DNA of 64,000 bases from Peronospora farinosa (GCA_947646735.1 CANTFK010000771.1:186001-250000); one strand, 5' to 3'; positions 44,007-56,608 are shown, counted from the first letter of the stretch. Notes: generated by a model from the sequence alone, not told the origin. Program-made: numbers and translations.

Positions 44007-46350
44007 TCAGGCGTTGTCGGGCGGAGAAAACTTACCATGGAGACGGGAAACCCTGAAAGCGGGATGCTCGTGGATGTTCTTGTGGTAAAAGATGCGCCAC
44101 GGTTCGACATCATCCACCACCTGCAACGCCTCCGTCAACCCCGGTTGAGAACTCTCCTGGTTGACCCTTGGAGTCCAGTAAGACAGTTGACGTGTGGGGG
44201 TAACGGGCTGGAAGAAGGGGTCCAGCAGGATGTCCAAGTCACAGTGACCTGCTACCATCCCTTCCAGGACCTTCTTCAGCACTCCCATCCAAGCCTGCGT
44301 CGCCTTAGCCCGTCGTTTCTTCCTGTCGTTATAAATTCGGGAGATGTACGCACTGCTGGCACGAAGAGCTATCGAGAAATGGAGACGGTGCCGGTCCTCC
44401 CACAAACTCTGGCGCGATGCGTCTACGTAGGCATCGTGAAGCTCCACCAGTCCAACAAACCAGCCGTTTACGGGGAATGAGAGAGGATATTCAGACATCG
44501 TCTGCTTCTCCCATGGGCGCGAGTTCATCAACAGCCGGATCTGAGATTCCGTTACGAGACTATTAGTCTCGCCCAGGTGGTCCTTGGATCTTTTGTCTAA
44601 AGGGGGGGCCCGGACCCATCCACGAAGCTGGAAGGGTTACGCGGGACCACAGGTCTTTCACGCTTAATTGCGTAATCGCAAGGGGACCCACCATAGAGAC
44701 GGGCCATGGGGCAACGTCTTCGGCCTTGAACACACTTGGCTGGGCGTATCTTGTAATGGATGGGCCCCAGGCGTTGAACCAGCGGGACCTTTGGATGCTG
44801 GCACCTCTTGATCATCAGAGTCAAGACTCTCAGTATCGGACTCGGATTGACCAAAAAGCTGTATGAACAGGTTTGAATGAAGCGTATGTGTTTTTTATCG
44901 AGCTGGAAGAAGCAGAAGGTGACGTCTGTACTTCGGGAGGAGGCTTGGCCATTATTTTCCCAGTGGACCCCGCCGGTCTAGGAAGAGACTTGGACGTTGG
45001 TTTCCCAGTGGACCCCGCCGGTTTCGTAGGTTTCCCAGTGGACCCCGCCGGTTTAGGAAGAGACTTGGAAGTTGGTTTCCCAGTGGACCCCGCCGGTTTA
45101 GGAAGAGACTTGGACGTTGGTTTCCCAGTGTACCCCGCCGGTTTCGTTGGTTTACCAGTGGACCCCGCCGGTTTGGGAAGAGACTTGGATGTTGGTTTAC
45201 CAGTGGACCCCGCCGGTTTGGGAAGAGACTTGGACGTTGGTTTCCCAGTGGACCTCGCCGGTTTGGGAAGAGGCTTGGACGTTGGTTTCTCAGTGTATCC
45301 CGCCGGGTTGGGAAGAGGCTTGGACGTCTGTTTCTCAGTGGGCCCTGCCTTTTTGGGATGAGGACTGGGCTTTGGTTTCCCAGTGGACCCCGCCGGTTTG
45401 GACTCCGTTGATGTTGGGAAAGTACTGAACTTGGGTTTCCCAGTGGACCCCGCCGGGTTAGACTTCGTTGATTTGGGGAGAGGACCAGACTTGGGTGTCC
45501 CAGTAGATCCCACGGACGTCGAAGAAGGGCCGGATGTCGGTTTACGAGATAAGTCTACCACCTCTGGAGCGGGTTTCCCCACGGAAGTCACCGGGCTATA
45601 ACGACGACGAGAGGCACGTGACTGAGCCATCGCAGCTAGTAGAGACTGATCGCTGCTACTGGACTAGTCTTCAGGGACACTTTGGGCACGGGTAGTCCGA
45701 CGCTTCTTCGATGTGGAAGGGGCCGGTACTTCGGCAGTAGGCGACCGAGATCTTTTTATTCTTGAAGGTCCTGGGACCTTAGTCTTAAGCGGGACAGGTC
45801 TAGCCGCGGCGCTCCGAGCTACGGCCAGCTGTTTTCTGGAGCTGGTCCCGTTGGCAGGCGACTTGCTTCACGAGAAATTTAGAGCGGGCCAGCTCATCTC
45901 GAAGTTGTGATACTTGTGATACTGTGGACCGAAGATCGGCCGTGGTGGTATCCAACTTGGCCTCCAGCTCTTCAGTCTGGAGTGTGAAGCTCGTCACAGT
46001 GGCCTCATACTGGCCCTTCCAGTACCGAATCTTGGACCGAGACGCTTCAACCTCAAGGCGATAATCCTTCCGGGTGGCGAGCGCATCTCGGTACTCCGCA
46101 ATAGTTAGCTGGTCGGTTTCGTGGTCGCGGACGAAATTCCGAATTCGAGCCTCGATCCGGGTAAGGTAAACTTCTTCAAATCGAATGACCTCGTCCACGC
46201 GGCTCTGCAAGTCTTGGGCCCGGCGATGCTCAGCCTGATAGGCCTGCTGGAGGGCCCTTTATGATTGTCAGCGAGGGGTCTCCATAACTTGGGCTCGTTC
46301 CATCGCCAGATGGATCGCTTCCCACGCCCGGGTGACACTCGCATAATCGG
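44007..46350 (-). CDS. Minus-strand ORFs of element C between pol and right LTR
   Basis: Three frames read from the right LTR inward: a coiled coil (46210-45800; EYRDALATRKDYRLEVEASR, IRYWKGQYEATV), a Lys/Pro/Gly/Ser repeat protein (45630-44830) and a 174-aa frame (44531-44007; NSRPWEKQTMSEYPLSFPVN, SIALRASSAYISRIYNDRKK). There are stops between frames. They may be the Gag of a second, head-to-head C element, since the adjacent LTR has the matching orientation and the left side lacks gag. Alternatively they are an antisense additional ORF like those in A and B. I see no zinc knuckle to settle it. Confidence 0.5.
44945..45485 (-). repeat. 45-bp coding tandem repeat (PAGSTGKPTSKSLPK)
   Basis: About ten units of 15 codons (some 8-codon part units, PAGYTGKP or PAGSTGKPTK). 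They give a low-complexity basic linker within the minus-strand ORFs of element C. Confidence 0.88.
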
Positions 46351-46749
46351 GGGTCTCCCCGACGAGGTCTACAGTCGGAATAACCAAGGCAGGTCAGGTC
46401 CAGGCAGTGGAGGGGTAGACCAACGGCCAGGTGCTGGGGGTTCGTCAGAGAAAGAACTGGAAGAGGTCACTGGTGGGTGAGTTGGTGTATACGGAGGATC
46501 GTCAAGCACATGGACACCTACTTATATGTTGAGGAGACAGGACAAGGATGCACGGGGTCTTGCCGCAGTTCGGAAGACCAGCGCGCAGGGGACAGCTGTG
46601 GAGAAGTGCCAGAGAAATGGGGGCCCTTCGTAGTTATTATAATAACTGGCGGGAAAGATCTCGGTCACTCTCTTGAATGAGTGACAGGGAGTGACCAGGG
46701 CCCCGAACTGGTCCAAGGTCCCGAGTTCGGAGAAGGTACTAGGATGTCC

Positions 46750-47918
46750 TACACTACAGACCAAAGGACCAGTGCTGCTAGGGCAGCTTAGGTTGACCCC
46801 AGGCGACAGGTGAACCAAGGTGACTGGTGGGCCCAGGTGACAGGTGGACCCCAGACGACAGGTGGACCCCCGGTGACAAGTGAACCCCAGGTAACAGGTT
46901 GACCCCAGGCGCCAGGTGGACCCCAGACAACAGGTGGACCCAGGTGACCGGTAAACCCCAGGTGCCAAGTGGACCCCAGACAACAGGTGGACCCCCGGTG
47001 ACAGGTGGACCCCAGGTGCCAGGTGGACCCCAGGTGACTGGTGGGTCCTAGGTGAAAGATGAACCCCAGATAATAGGTGGACCCCAGACAACAGGTCGAC
47101 CCCAGGTGACAGGTGGACCCCAGGTACCAGGTGGACCCTAGGTGACAGGTGGACCCTAGGTGACAGGTGGACCCCAGGTGACCGGTGGACCCTAGGTGAC
47201 CGGTGGACCCCAGGTTATAGAAGGTACAAGGCTTCCTTAAAGTGCAGAGCCGGTACAAGTCTCATGTCCCAACTGAGCCAGTTGTTCGTCCACAAGTTGA
47301 CACGTGGTACCATCCAGAGCGAAGGGTTAGGGTTTGGCAAGAAAAGCATACAGAGGATAAGATAAATCAAACACACTCGAATTTGCATTACACGTGGCAG
47401 CTTTAAGCGCCCCTTCCAAGCTTCTCCGTCGCCTCACCTTTTCCGGGCGGGATACCCTTTGCCGCCCCCCGACGTCCAGCAGGTGTTAGACGGCTCAAGC
47501 TACACAAGTTGAACCTCAGGATAGTTGGCCTGAGGTGTCAAGACTCTACGACCCGCTACAGGAAGCGGTTTTCCTATGGGGAAAGACACAAAGGGGTCCA
47601 AGGACCAAGAACAGTCAGCCACCAAAGGGGTACATAGTACCAGGTGCATCGCTCTCGACTCAGTCGATAGAGCACAAGAAAACCGGTCCCAGTGAAGCAT
47701 ATCCACTCGGGGACCACCAAATTCAAGTCTTATACAAAGACCAAGTCCTTAAGTTTCTGCGTCAACCGAGAAGCAAGACCAGCCAAGCCGACGGGTACAC
47801 AAGGTGAGACCCAGGGTTAAAACGACACGGTATCTGGTTATCCCCTCCGTAAGTCGGCAGTCCGGCGCTGTGTGTGTTTGTGTTTCTCTCACGTCGTTTG
47901 AGAATCCACTCCACCACA
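46750..47918 (-). repeat. Element C right LTR (inverted relative to left LTR)
   Basis: Read on the minus strand it starts TGTGGTGGAT at 47918 like 13695. It lacks about 150 bp relative to the left LTR, then continues at 47540 with TGACACCTCAGGCC as in 37034 onward. The minisatellite at 46790-47215 is longer than its left counterpart. The inner end is not precisely located. Confidence 0.7.
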
Positions 47919-48280
47919 CTATCATTATTCGTTTTATAATTGATACAGTAGTACCAATTATAACATACACTAGTGATTGGACGATTCCATATCCAGATAC
48001 AAGCAATGGCATATTATAATTTTTATAATTGTAATTGGTCTAGTGTAGGGAATTTAAAGTAGAATTATTCACAAAATCTTAATGCATATATAATATCAGT
48101 TCTCATTTTGAGTTAAAGATTACTAGTCTCTCTCAGACTTGTCCTCATGTGCACTTTGTGCGTTGGATCTTTGAATCTTAAGCTATTGCTTGTAGAATAG
48201 AAGTCCCTTCTAGTTCCGTAGAACGGGTAAACTTCTTAAAAATAAGTGGCTTTAAGCCGTCAACTTTTTGTTAGTTCTTT

Positions 48281-48439
48281 AGACATAAAGCGGAGCTACA
48301 CAGCTCTTTAGTCAGAGGACAACTCTTAAGGCTGCAAGCCTGGTAGTTCCTTCGAGATGTTGGTTTTTTAAAGCTAACAAGCGTTCAGCCTCTAATGTTT
48401 TCCTCAGACTAAAGAGCTGTGTAGCTCCGCTTTATGTCT
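48281..48439. repeat. Foldback repeat with 39-bp arms
   Basis: Arms 48281-48319 and 48401-48439 are inverted copies, 38 of 39 matching, starting AGACATAAAGCGGAGC, with an 81-bp loop. This could be a miniature inverted-repeat transposon or a structured RNA; there is no evident TSD. Confidence 0.85.
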
Positions 48440-48508
48440 TGTGGCCCAGGTTTCTTTTTATTATCTAAGTTTTCTTACGTACAATACACATAATTCGATA
48501 AGTTTTGA

Positions 48509-48561
48509 CCTCTGTTATGTTATGGGTATCGTCGTCTACCGTAGCCATAACTTAACAGAGG
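48509..48561. repeat. Inverted repeat with 17-bp arms
   Basis: CCTCTGTTATGTTATGG at 48509-48525 pairs with CCATAACTTAACAGAGG at 48545-48561 (16 of 17), with a 19-bp loop. Confidence 0.8.
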
Positions 48562-48630
48562 GAGCTCTGTATTACTAATCTGCTTATTGTCTTCCTAGTA
48601 TTAATACATAAAGCCTGTAAAACACCTCTT

Positions 48631-49759
48631 TTGATGTTCCATATTGTAATTGGCTTTGATAATGAAATCTCTTCATGTATTGAGCATGCAAGGACTGCGG
48701 ACGTACACAAAACGAAGCACCAGCTAGTGTTAGTAAAGTGCTTTAAAGCTGTAGTGGGTCATTTGAACAGACGAAATGCGGTATTTTTTTACTCGTCCAA
48801 TACGTCAGTGCCGTCAAATTTAGTGGTTGGTTCTATTGAAGGAGAACTGGATGAATTCATGTACGAGATCATGTGTCCAACGCTGGATCAGATGCGGGTC
48901 AGAACATCGTACGTGAAAGATGGCCTTGTACGTGGCAGCGTCTTGACAATGCTCGTCTCGCCGACATATCCAAAATTCATTTGCGTCGGTCGCTGTCAAG
49001 TGAATGGAACAAGGTCAGCCAATACATGCTCGTGCAATAGTCAAGAACCGTGACTATGTGTATGTAGAAGCTATTAGCGTGGAAAAATTTGCGCAATGGC
49101 GAGCGGGTGGGATATCCGGTAGTTCGCTTGTTCCAGTTTCCAGAGACATCAGAACGCTCGTTTGCCATTCGCGGCAATATGTCCGTCTGAGCATTCTACC
49201 GACAGAGGAACAGCGACGAAACGGCTGTCTACGACAGAGCATTTCTTAATTCCGTAAGGATCTGGAAAACTTTATCATTATAAGGTCCGTTGCACGAGCG
49301 CTACTTTCCATGTCCATATGTGTTTCTTAGAAAATTCAATGGGTCGTCCAACAGCGGCATCAGTTGACTTCGGTGCATAGCCAAATTCCAACGCTGGACT
49401 CCACGTTTAACGGTCATTGCGTGATCTGCGATAAAAGGCGTTCCGCAGTTGCCAACCTCTTCGCTGCTGCTGCTAGTCAAATCACCGCCTGCAAGATTTC
49501 CGATGGCAACGTCGGTGTGAGCTCTGCAAGCGCTACGTCTGTCTAGACTGTCGCAACTTGCACAAGCCAACTTTCGTCTTGCTCGATCATCGCTTCATGC
49601 AGCAGCAAAAAGCGCTTTGTAATGGTTGTCAGGAAAATGCTTTTGGGGTAAAGGGCATGGATACAGCCCGTTACGGACTAAAGCAAAAACGCTCATCGCT
49701 CATTGAATGGTGGGATACGCACGCTACGTTAAAAAGCTCGAACCCTGAAACTATAACAT
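48631..49759 (+). pseudogene. START-like/FYVE zinc-finger protein pseudogene
   Basis: Pieces resembling the oomycete START-FYVE family are spread over three frames. The START-like part has GSIEGELDEFMYEIMCPTLD and RTSYVKDGLVRGSVLTMLV, then QPIHARAIVKNRDYVYVEAI in the next frame. The zinc-finger part has NGHCVICDK, and in another frame RCELCKRYVCLDCRNLHKPT with a last Cys pair CNGC. Frameshifts near 49000, 49100 and 49440 break it. FYVE domains bind PI3P on endosomes. No intact product is expected. Confidence 0.65.
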
Positions 49760-49846
49760 AAGCTTAACTAGCACCTGGAGCCACGCACAGGTTTGAAAAT
49801 AAGGGCTTATTCACAAGTATTATCAGAGATTACGGTTTGTTTCTAG

Positions 49847-51918
49847 TTACCACAACCAGCCCTGCTGCTTGCGTTTTTCCTTCATCAACCACGAAATATA
49901 TATGCGGTGGTCAGAGACGTCTACTTTCAATGAAATTGAAATTTATCATTCCTACGCACCTGAATGGAAGCAACTTGTGCTGGTGTAAATTTAAGAACGG
50001 TCGCAATGGCCTTCTCCATGTGCTCTTTGGCCTAATTGTGAACGCATCCAAAGCAACGTTAGCATCATATTCTAGCACCAGATTTGCATTCCGCCACGTA
50101 CCTCGTCTTGGTCCGAGGACATGTACTTGTACACTATATTCTTCAAATACTCGTTTGTCTTTGTTGAGTTTGGAGTCTCGAAACCCGCTAAACTGCTATT
50201 AGACTCTAAGCTCATACGACGAAAAAGCATGTCCTTGGCACTGTTGGTACGACTAACGTTGCCGCTTCCACCGTCATTGTCGTGGTAATGCGCTTGAATG
50301 TCGTGCAATTCCTTCTCTTTCTGCTCCACAGCATTCAGTGCGCTCTTTCGGTATTGCGCAAACTCCTGTCGCAGTAATTGCAGATCACCTTTGCCTCTGG
50401 CGTTACTCTTGTCAAACGCACCATTCGTCACTAGACTCAACTCCTCTAGTTTATTTTCTAACTCTTCCTTCTCGCGAGCAGACTGTTCATACCTTTATAC
50501 CAACAAGCACTATATTAGTGATACTCTGCCACTACGCAAACCTAGTGTGCACAAGACAACACACCTCTCTCTCCATTCCATCGCAAGAACCGTCTCGCCC
50601 ATCGTACCGCTGAGTTTCTCGTAATCTTTCATAAGCTTTTCAAATTTTCGTCGCAAACTGGATTCCTACAAGGCAACACCGTATATATCACAGGAACAAA
50701 ATTAAGATGTACGCTACCACGAAAAATAAATAGTAGACAGATCATACCCGCTCCTCGGCTTCCGCTTGAGCTTTCGTAAGCCGGCGAATTTGCGCCTTTG
50801 ACGATTGCAGTTCTCCTGCAACATCCGTCTCCAATATCTGCTCTGTCTGCTTCGCCATCACATTGGCGCTTATCTAAACGGCCAGTTAAAATAGCAGTCG
50901 TGTACCCCAATCAAATTCCCCATAGTGTCCATGTTGGCATACCTTTATAAGCCACATACCTTTCGGATCTCAGCGTCCTTTTGCTTTCGTGTGATCTCCG
51001 ACCGAACACGATAACGACGGAACTCTTCCTGAACGCGGTCAATTTCTTCTTTCAGACTCTTTTTCTATAATCCACACAAACCCGCACATGAGCTCTAAGA
51101 CAATCTCCAGCTATTCCCATTTCACTACATCTACAAATGAAATCAAACCACACCACACTCTCCACTTCAGAAGGCGTCATTGAAAAATCCGGCAGCACCA
51201 AAGGTTCTCCAGACGCGCGGTTAGCATAGGCCTGAATTTCTTCTTCAGTTTGGAAACAATGCCACGCAAACTCATTCAACTCGTCCAACTCTTTCGAGTC
51301 GTCCAGCTCGTTCTCATTTGCGTATTCCGCGAGACACCAAAGCAAGTTCCCATGTGCCACCTTGTACAGCAGCTTCTTTGGGTCTCGAGTAGACGTGTCT
51401 ACATACCACAAGTGTCTAGTATGTTGGTTCTTGGCCAGTTCCACCTTTAATTTCTCAATAATCTCGTCCTTCTCGACCAGGTCTTGTTTACTATTATCAA
51501 TACTCCGCTTTGCCATAGCCAGCAGCCTCTTAAGCTTGTTCTCCTATTCCATTATTAAAGGTTATTAAGACCTCTCCTTTGTCTGTTCAGTATCATAAAT
51601 TTAAAATGGTAGTACAGCCTCACCGTCTCGTCCTTCTCTTGCATCTTGGCGTTCTTTTTGGCCAATAGCTGCTCTAGGCGTACACAACGTTCTTTCCATG
51701 CATGGATTTGCGCAATGACGTCGACGTCGTCATTGGACAGAGATGGGGAAGTTTCTTGTGGCTGTTCAAGCGTCTCTTGCTCCTTCTCTTCGTGGGAATC
51801 TGTACAAGTAATGCGTAAAGTGTAAAAACTACATGTGTACATATATATACGAGCATATATAGCTCTATTTTATCCTCTTGCCTTCCATTAACGCTTCAAG
51901 CGGTAGCGATGCGTCCAT
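49847..51918 (-). CDS. GRIP-domain coiled-coil (golgin-like) protein
   Basis: Minus-strand multi-exon gene. The start (MDASLPLEALME) at 51918 joins DSHEEKEQETLEQPQ across an intron (51800-51881) with a GC-AG rather than GT-AG boundary. Long coiled-coil exons follow (IHAWKERCVRLEQLLAKKNA, VEKDEIIEKLKVELAKNQ, LQLLRQEFAQYRKSALNAVE). The C-terminus is a GRIP domain: EYLKNIVYKYMSSDQDE, then across an intron AKEHMEKAIATVLKFTPAQV, ending in EKRKQQGWLW. GRIP domains bind ARL1 at the trans-Golgi, so a tethering role is likely. Middle exon boundaries are not all resolved. Confidence 0.8.
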
Positions 51919-52136
51919 ACTAGTCGGACAAGTGTACGTGCCACACGAGTGATACATTCATCACCTATTGTATATAATACTATGATACAATGGAGGATCG
52001 GCAGACGAGTCGGATGCCGGTACAGTCAATACCTATCATATGTCATACCGATATGCTGCAACCAAGTACACTGTAGCCATTTTGAAACATTGTGTAGCCA
52101 TCTTTATGACATTGTGTAGCCATAACGAGACCATAC

Positions 52137-53210
52137 ATGGATATCAAGACGATCGCTGCCAATTACGGCGGCTTATCAGCTCATGTGATAGCGCGTGCAG
52201 AAGAGAATTGGCGTATCACTCGTGCCAAGAAGTCATCAGGATTGGATCAATTTGCTGGTCCTGTCGCGTGTATTGTAGTGGCTGCATGTGCACTGAATGA
52301 ACACGTAGATAGGACGAAATTGGCAAAATGTGCAGGTGCTAGTAAGCGGCTAATTGAGCCCACAGTACGAAAAATAGTGGACGCAATAGGTATTCAAACA
52401 ATTATCAAGACGTCACCAGCTGTACTGTGCATTAAATTTGGCTGTGAAGCACTTACGGAGATCGTGAATCATGTCTTGGATGAGTATCGCGAGTATTTGA
52501 TGCAGATGGCAGCAATGAACAGAAAAAAGAAGTCCAAGCACCCGTTGGGACCGACAATGAGGACTATCAATAGTCAAGATCCAGTCTTTGTAGCTGCATG
52601 TTTGTATGCAGTTAGCAAAAATGCAAAGGTGAGAAAAAAGGATTTAAGGGGACAGTAAACGAATTTAAAAGCTGAATTTCCACTTGTTAGATGAATGTGA
52701 ACCAGGACAAATTGCTTGAAGCTGTATATGGTAATGCAAAAGAGTTTGATGCTGTTGTATCTTCTGTGGAGGTAGCTGGATACATGTAGTGTGGACTGAT
52801 GGTGATATTGGTGCAATTTACTCATAAGTTTGTGTTCTCTTATATAGATGCACTGCCAGGCGTCATTGAGCGGTGCTATCATGGATCGGAAAAAGCGGCG
52901 TAAACTTGCAGGAGACAAAGCATCTACAAATTTAGTGGAGCAATTTTGCCTTCAACAGCTTGAAGAGGAGGAGCGTGCAAAACGACAGATGATAAGCCAT
53001 GACGATGAAATAGCCCAGACGCTGGCGCAACAGCGTGTATTCGAGAAGTTACGAGCATCTCGTGTCGGGATATCAACACAAAGTCATGGTTTATCTCGAA
53101 AAGGTGCGGCAGTTGCTACTCCAGAGGAATACGCTGAATGGCGGACCAAGGCACTCAAGTTCATGCACAACAAGAAGGAAAAGGCAGAATGCAGAAAGCA
53201 GCAACAATAA
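52137..53210 (+). CDS. ORC6: ORC6-like origin recognition complex subunit 6
   Basis: Three exons (52137-52628, 52691-52771, 52848-53210; GT-AG) give 311 residues. The N-terminal two-thirds is a pair of TFIIB-like cyclin folds: VACIVVAACALNEHVDRTKL, AKCAGASKRLIEPTVRKIVD, then KFGCEALTEIVNHVLDEY, DPVFVAACLYAVSKNAK and LLEAVYGNAKEFDAVVSSVE. The order and the FGC-plus-helix pattern match ORC6, which loads MCM helicase at origins. The C-terminus has KKRRKL and a Lys-rich end (NKKEKAECRKQQQ). TFIIB or BRF are less likely because no N-terminal zinc ribbon is present. Confidence 0.72.
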
Positions 53211-53548
53211 CGCAGCCCAGCTCACACTGTTTACATTTAATACATATCGCAGCTATTGTTCAAAGCGTATGTAGTACATAACGTTTATAAGTTGACAATT
53301 TTTAATAGCTACTGTATTCTTATGGATCAGTGTGTTATTCAAGCGCTGAAGTAACGCAGTGTGCTAGCGTAGCTGCAAATAGCAAACCTGGAGAAGTAGT
53401 GAAGTAATATGGTCATACTGTAATGTATTTCATGTTGCTTGCAAATAGTAAGTGCAAGAGCAAGCTAGTTTTGTAATTTCACACAAATACTCTTCATTTT
53501 CACTTTTGCTTCGTCTTGCTCAAGAGATTTTTTGAATCCAAAAGCAGA
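53211..53548. other. Intergenic, no feature recognised
   Basis: The 3' flank of ORC6 and 5' flank of the glucanase relic. No repeat or RNA gene seen. Confidence 0.5.
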
Positions 53549-55685
53549 ATGTTGGTCTTGTCGCCATTTAAGATGACGACAGCGCTCAGTGCACTGCTTG
53601 TCATGGCTGTGTTTCTACCGCACGTCGCCACGAGTAACGTTTTTTATTATTAATGCAGGTATCGCATGAGGACGAAGAAGGCTCACATGATGAGCTCGTG
53701 TTATAACTAAAGGATGTTACGGCTCCCGATGTGTTTACGGACAAGTCCATTGTCACGCCGACGTCTGATGCGGATCCGCATGACACGCTCGACTTGCCGA
53801 TTACAAGTGTCATTGGAATTATGGCGAGGATTCCATGTTCGCCCAGGACAGTGACGTGTTCATGAAGTTTAAGCCAAACGACACGGACCAGACGTGCTCG
53901 CTTGATACGCATGCTACGCTTTTATACAAACAAGGTTGTGGTGAAATCTTGGTGATTGGATCGTATTGAAGCCATGGATCACGCTTTTACTCTTCTACCA
54001 ATTCTTGAACACGCAACAACGATTTGGAGACAGCGTCTGAGAAAACAGCAATGGACACGTATACGTTCTGGAAAGGAAAAATCTAATCGACAGCTACGTA
54101 CTCATTATGACAACTGGGTCACGAAGAAAGATATCGCTGCACTTGCGGCAATAGGCATCAATCCATCTTGTATTCCTGTTAGTGACTGGATGTTAGTTCT
54201 AATGAACCTATCTCTGGCTGCACGAAGGTGCCGTCGATGCGCTCGACCCGTATCGCTGAACTTGCACTTAGGTACGAGCTCGACATTCTACATTCTATTG
54301 AATATTGTGCATGGACTCATTGGATTCCAGAATGGATCTGATAACAGTGGCAGGTCTATGTCTGTCAAGTGGACGTTCATTGCTAGTACGCAGCCTTGGA
54401 AGGAACCACATTTGAGCATTGGTCTATTCGTCCAGTTAAATGGGGTGGTACTTTTGATGTCGAGAATCACGATTATTCAAGCATCAACTACTCGAACCTA
54501 TACCATTTAATTGTGGTTGTCGAAGCAATTGATAACTCGCTATTTGAAAAGTCGGCGAATATACCGTGGGAGTTTTTTTACACCTAATTAAGTACTTAAA
54601 GAGTACTGTTGGATGTCGTGCAAGCGGATGAAGGCTCTCGCACCTTTGTGGAAGTTCATTGTTCACGACTCCGTTTCGGGCTAGTACTCTGGACTAGTTT
54701 TCTTCGTAAGTGCCCCGATATTGTCATCGACACGCTGGAACCCGCCTGGAATCGTTGAATTTTTTTCAAATGCTTGTCAGCAGAAGTATGTCATTACCAA
54801 GATGGAAGAGATGCCATGACGCCTACTATTGTAGGTGAGTGGTCGATCGCCACGGACAATTGTGCAATGTGGCTGAATGGCTATAATGACAATTTGCCTG
54901 GCTTCCCCGACCTCGATGCCACATGGTAGACTGTCCTATAAACAGCACGTACCTTAGCGACGGATTCCCAGCTACTCCTTTAGACGAGACTAAACCAGTT
55001 TGAGGCCTATACGGCACTGGCATGTCTGGACCGTCGTTTGGCAAGTGTTCGGTCACCAATCAAAGCTTCTTTTCACCAGCATGACGACGCTGGATTAACC
55101 AGGGCGTTAACTCTGAAAAGCCTTTTTGCGGTCACGGGTGGACCTTCAAAACAGAACTCGCTACAAAGTGAAGTTTCTTATACTTGGTCCATCAGGGCGC
55201 ATACCCCAAAAACGCGTCGAATTGCCACAACGATGACGGTGTTGAGACGGCTTTCAGGAAGGAAGAGAATGGTGGCTTTGTTTGCCATGCAAAGCGCGGT
55301 GTTGAAGGATTGGAGGTCAAGAGCGGTCTTGCATTTGCGTGCAATTTTCCCGAAGATCGACTGCTCGGACATTAAGAAGCGTTTTTACACCTTGGAAGAG
55401 CAATGCGACTGGGCGTTTGACCGGTATTGGCACTTAACCGCGAAAAGGGCGCGACACACCTTGACAATGACATTGACATGGATGTAAAAGATCTCCCCTG
55501 CATACTCAAACGTCCAAGAAGGTAAAGCCAAGCTGTTTACTCGCATCAGTGGCGAAGTGAAGTTTGCAACCATCATGAATGTCGTTGCCTGCCTGATGGC
55601 AGTTGGCGTTGCGATCTTCAGGGTCGTGCGTTGGTGTCAGCACCGTGGGTGCCGCCAATATTCACCTTTTGGGGGTCGTCTGTAA
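53549..55685 (+). pseudogene. Exo-1,3-beta-glucanase (GH5-like) pseudogene with signal peptide and C-terminal membrane segment
   Basis: It starts with a secretory signal (MTTALSALLVMAVFLPHVAT). Fragments in several frames resemble oomycete glucan 1,3-beta-glucosidases: PWIT-LFYQFLNTQQRFGDS, HYDNWVTKKDIAALAAIGIN, WMLV, HGLIGFQNGSDNSG, SVKWTFIASTQP, FEHWSIRPVKW, and GEWSIATDNCAMWLNGYNDN with the conserved GEW. A Cys-rich tail (VCHAKRGVEGLEVKSGLAFA) and a membrane helix (NVVACLMAVGVAIF) end it. Such enzymes remodel beta-glucan walls. At least ten stops or frameshifts make it non-functional. Confidence 0.72.
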
Positions 55686-55724
55686 GCACAATTGACAGCT
55701 CAGCGAATCATGAAAGCGAAATTA

Positions 55725-56521
<797 letters not shown>

Positions 56522-56608
56522 TCTAGTCGATTCGGAACGAACACTAAGACCTAGCAAGATTTTTGCCATTTTTCTTGACTTTTGATATACGGCACGCTTG
56601 CAATTGCG

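Larger units (their letters stand above)
13695..47918 (+). mobile_element. Element C: Ty3/Gypsy chromodomain element with extra RNase H, inverted LTRs, heavily nested
   Basis: The left LTR starts TGTGGTGGAT at 13695, is interrupted by element A at 14219-37030 and resumes to about 37790. The right LTR is in reverse orientation (47918 down to about 46750) and lacks about 150 bp. They are one family: the interrupted left LTR, once element A is removed, runs continuously into the TTGACA-CTCAGGCCAACTATCC segment that also follows the right LTR's outer part. Pol on the plus strand covers a pre-RT region, RNase H, a second RNase H, integrase and chromodomain (37790-43750). The RT part is inverted. 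Downstream minus-strand ORFs fill 44007-46350. No TSD is seen (GATG versus CTAT). It is the oldest element of the nest, and no intact gag-pol remains. Confidence 0.7.
47919..48620. other. AT-rich intergenic region with two inverted repeats
   Basis: No gene. It contains a large hairpin (48281-48439) and a small one (48509-48561), annotated separately. Confidence 0.6.

Noticed and set aside
46522..47258. Two long minus-strand frames of HLGSTCHLGST type
   Set aside because: Translation of the 18-bp minisatellite of element C LTR; low complexity, not coding.
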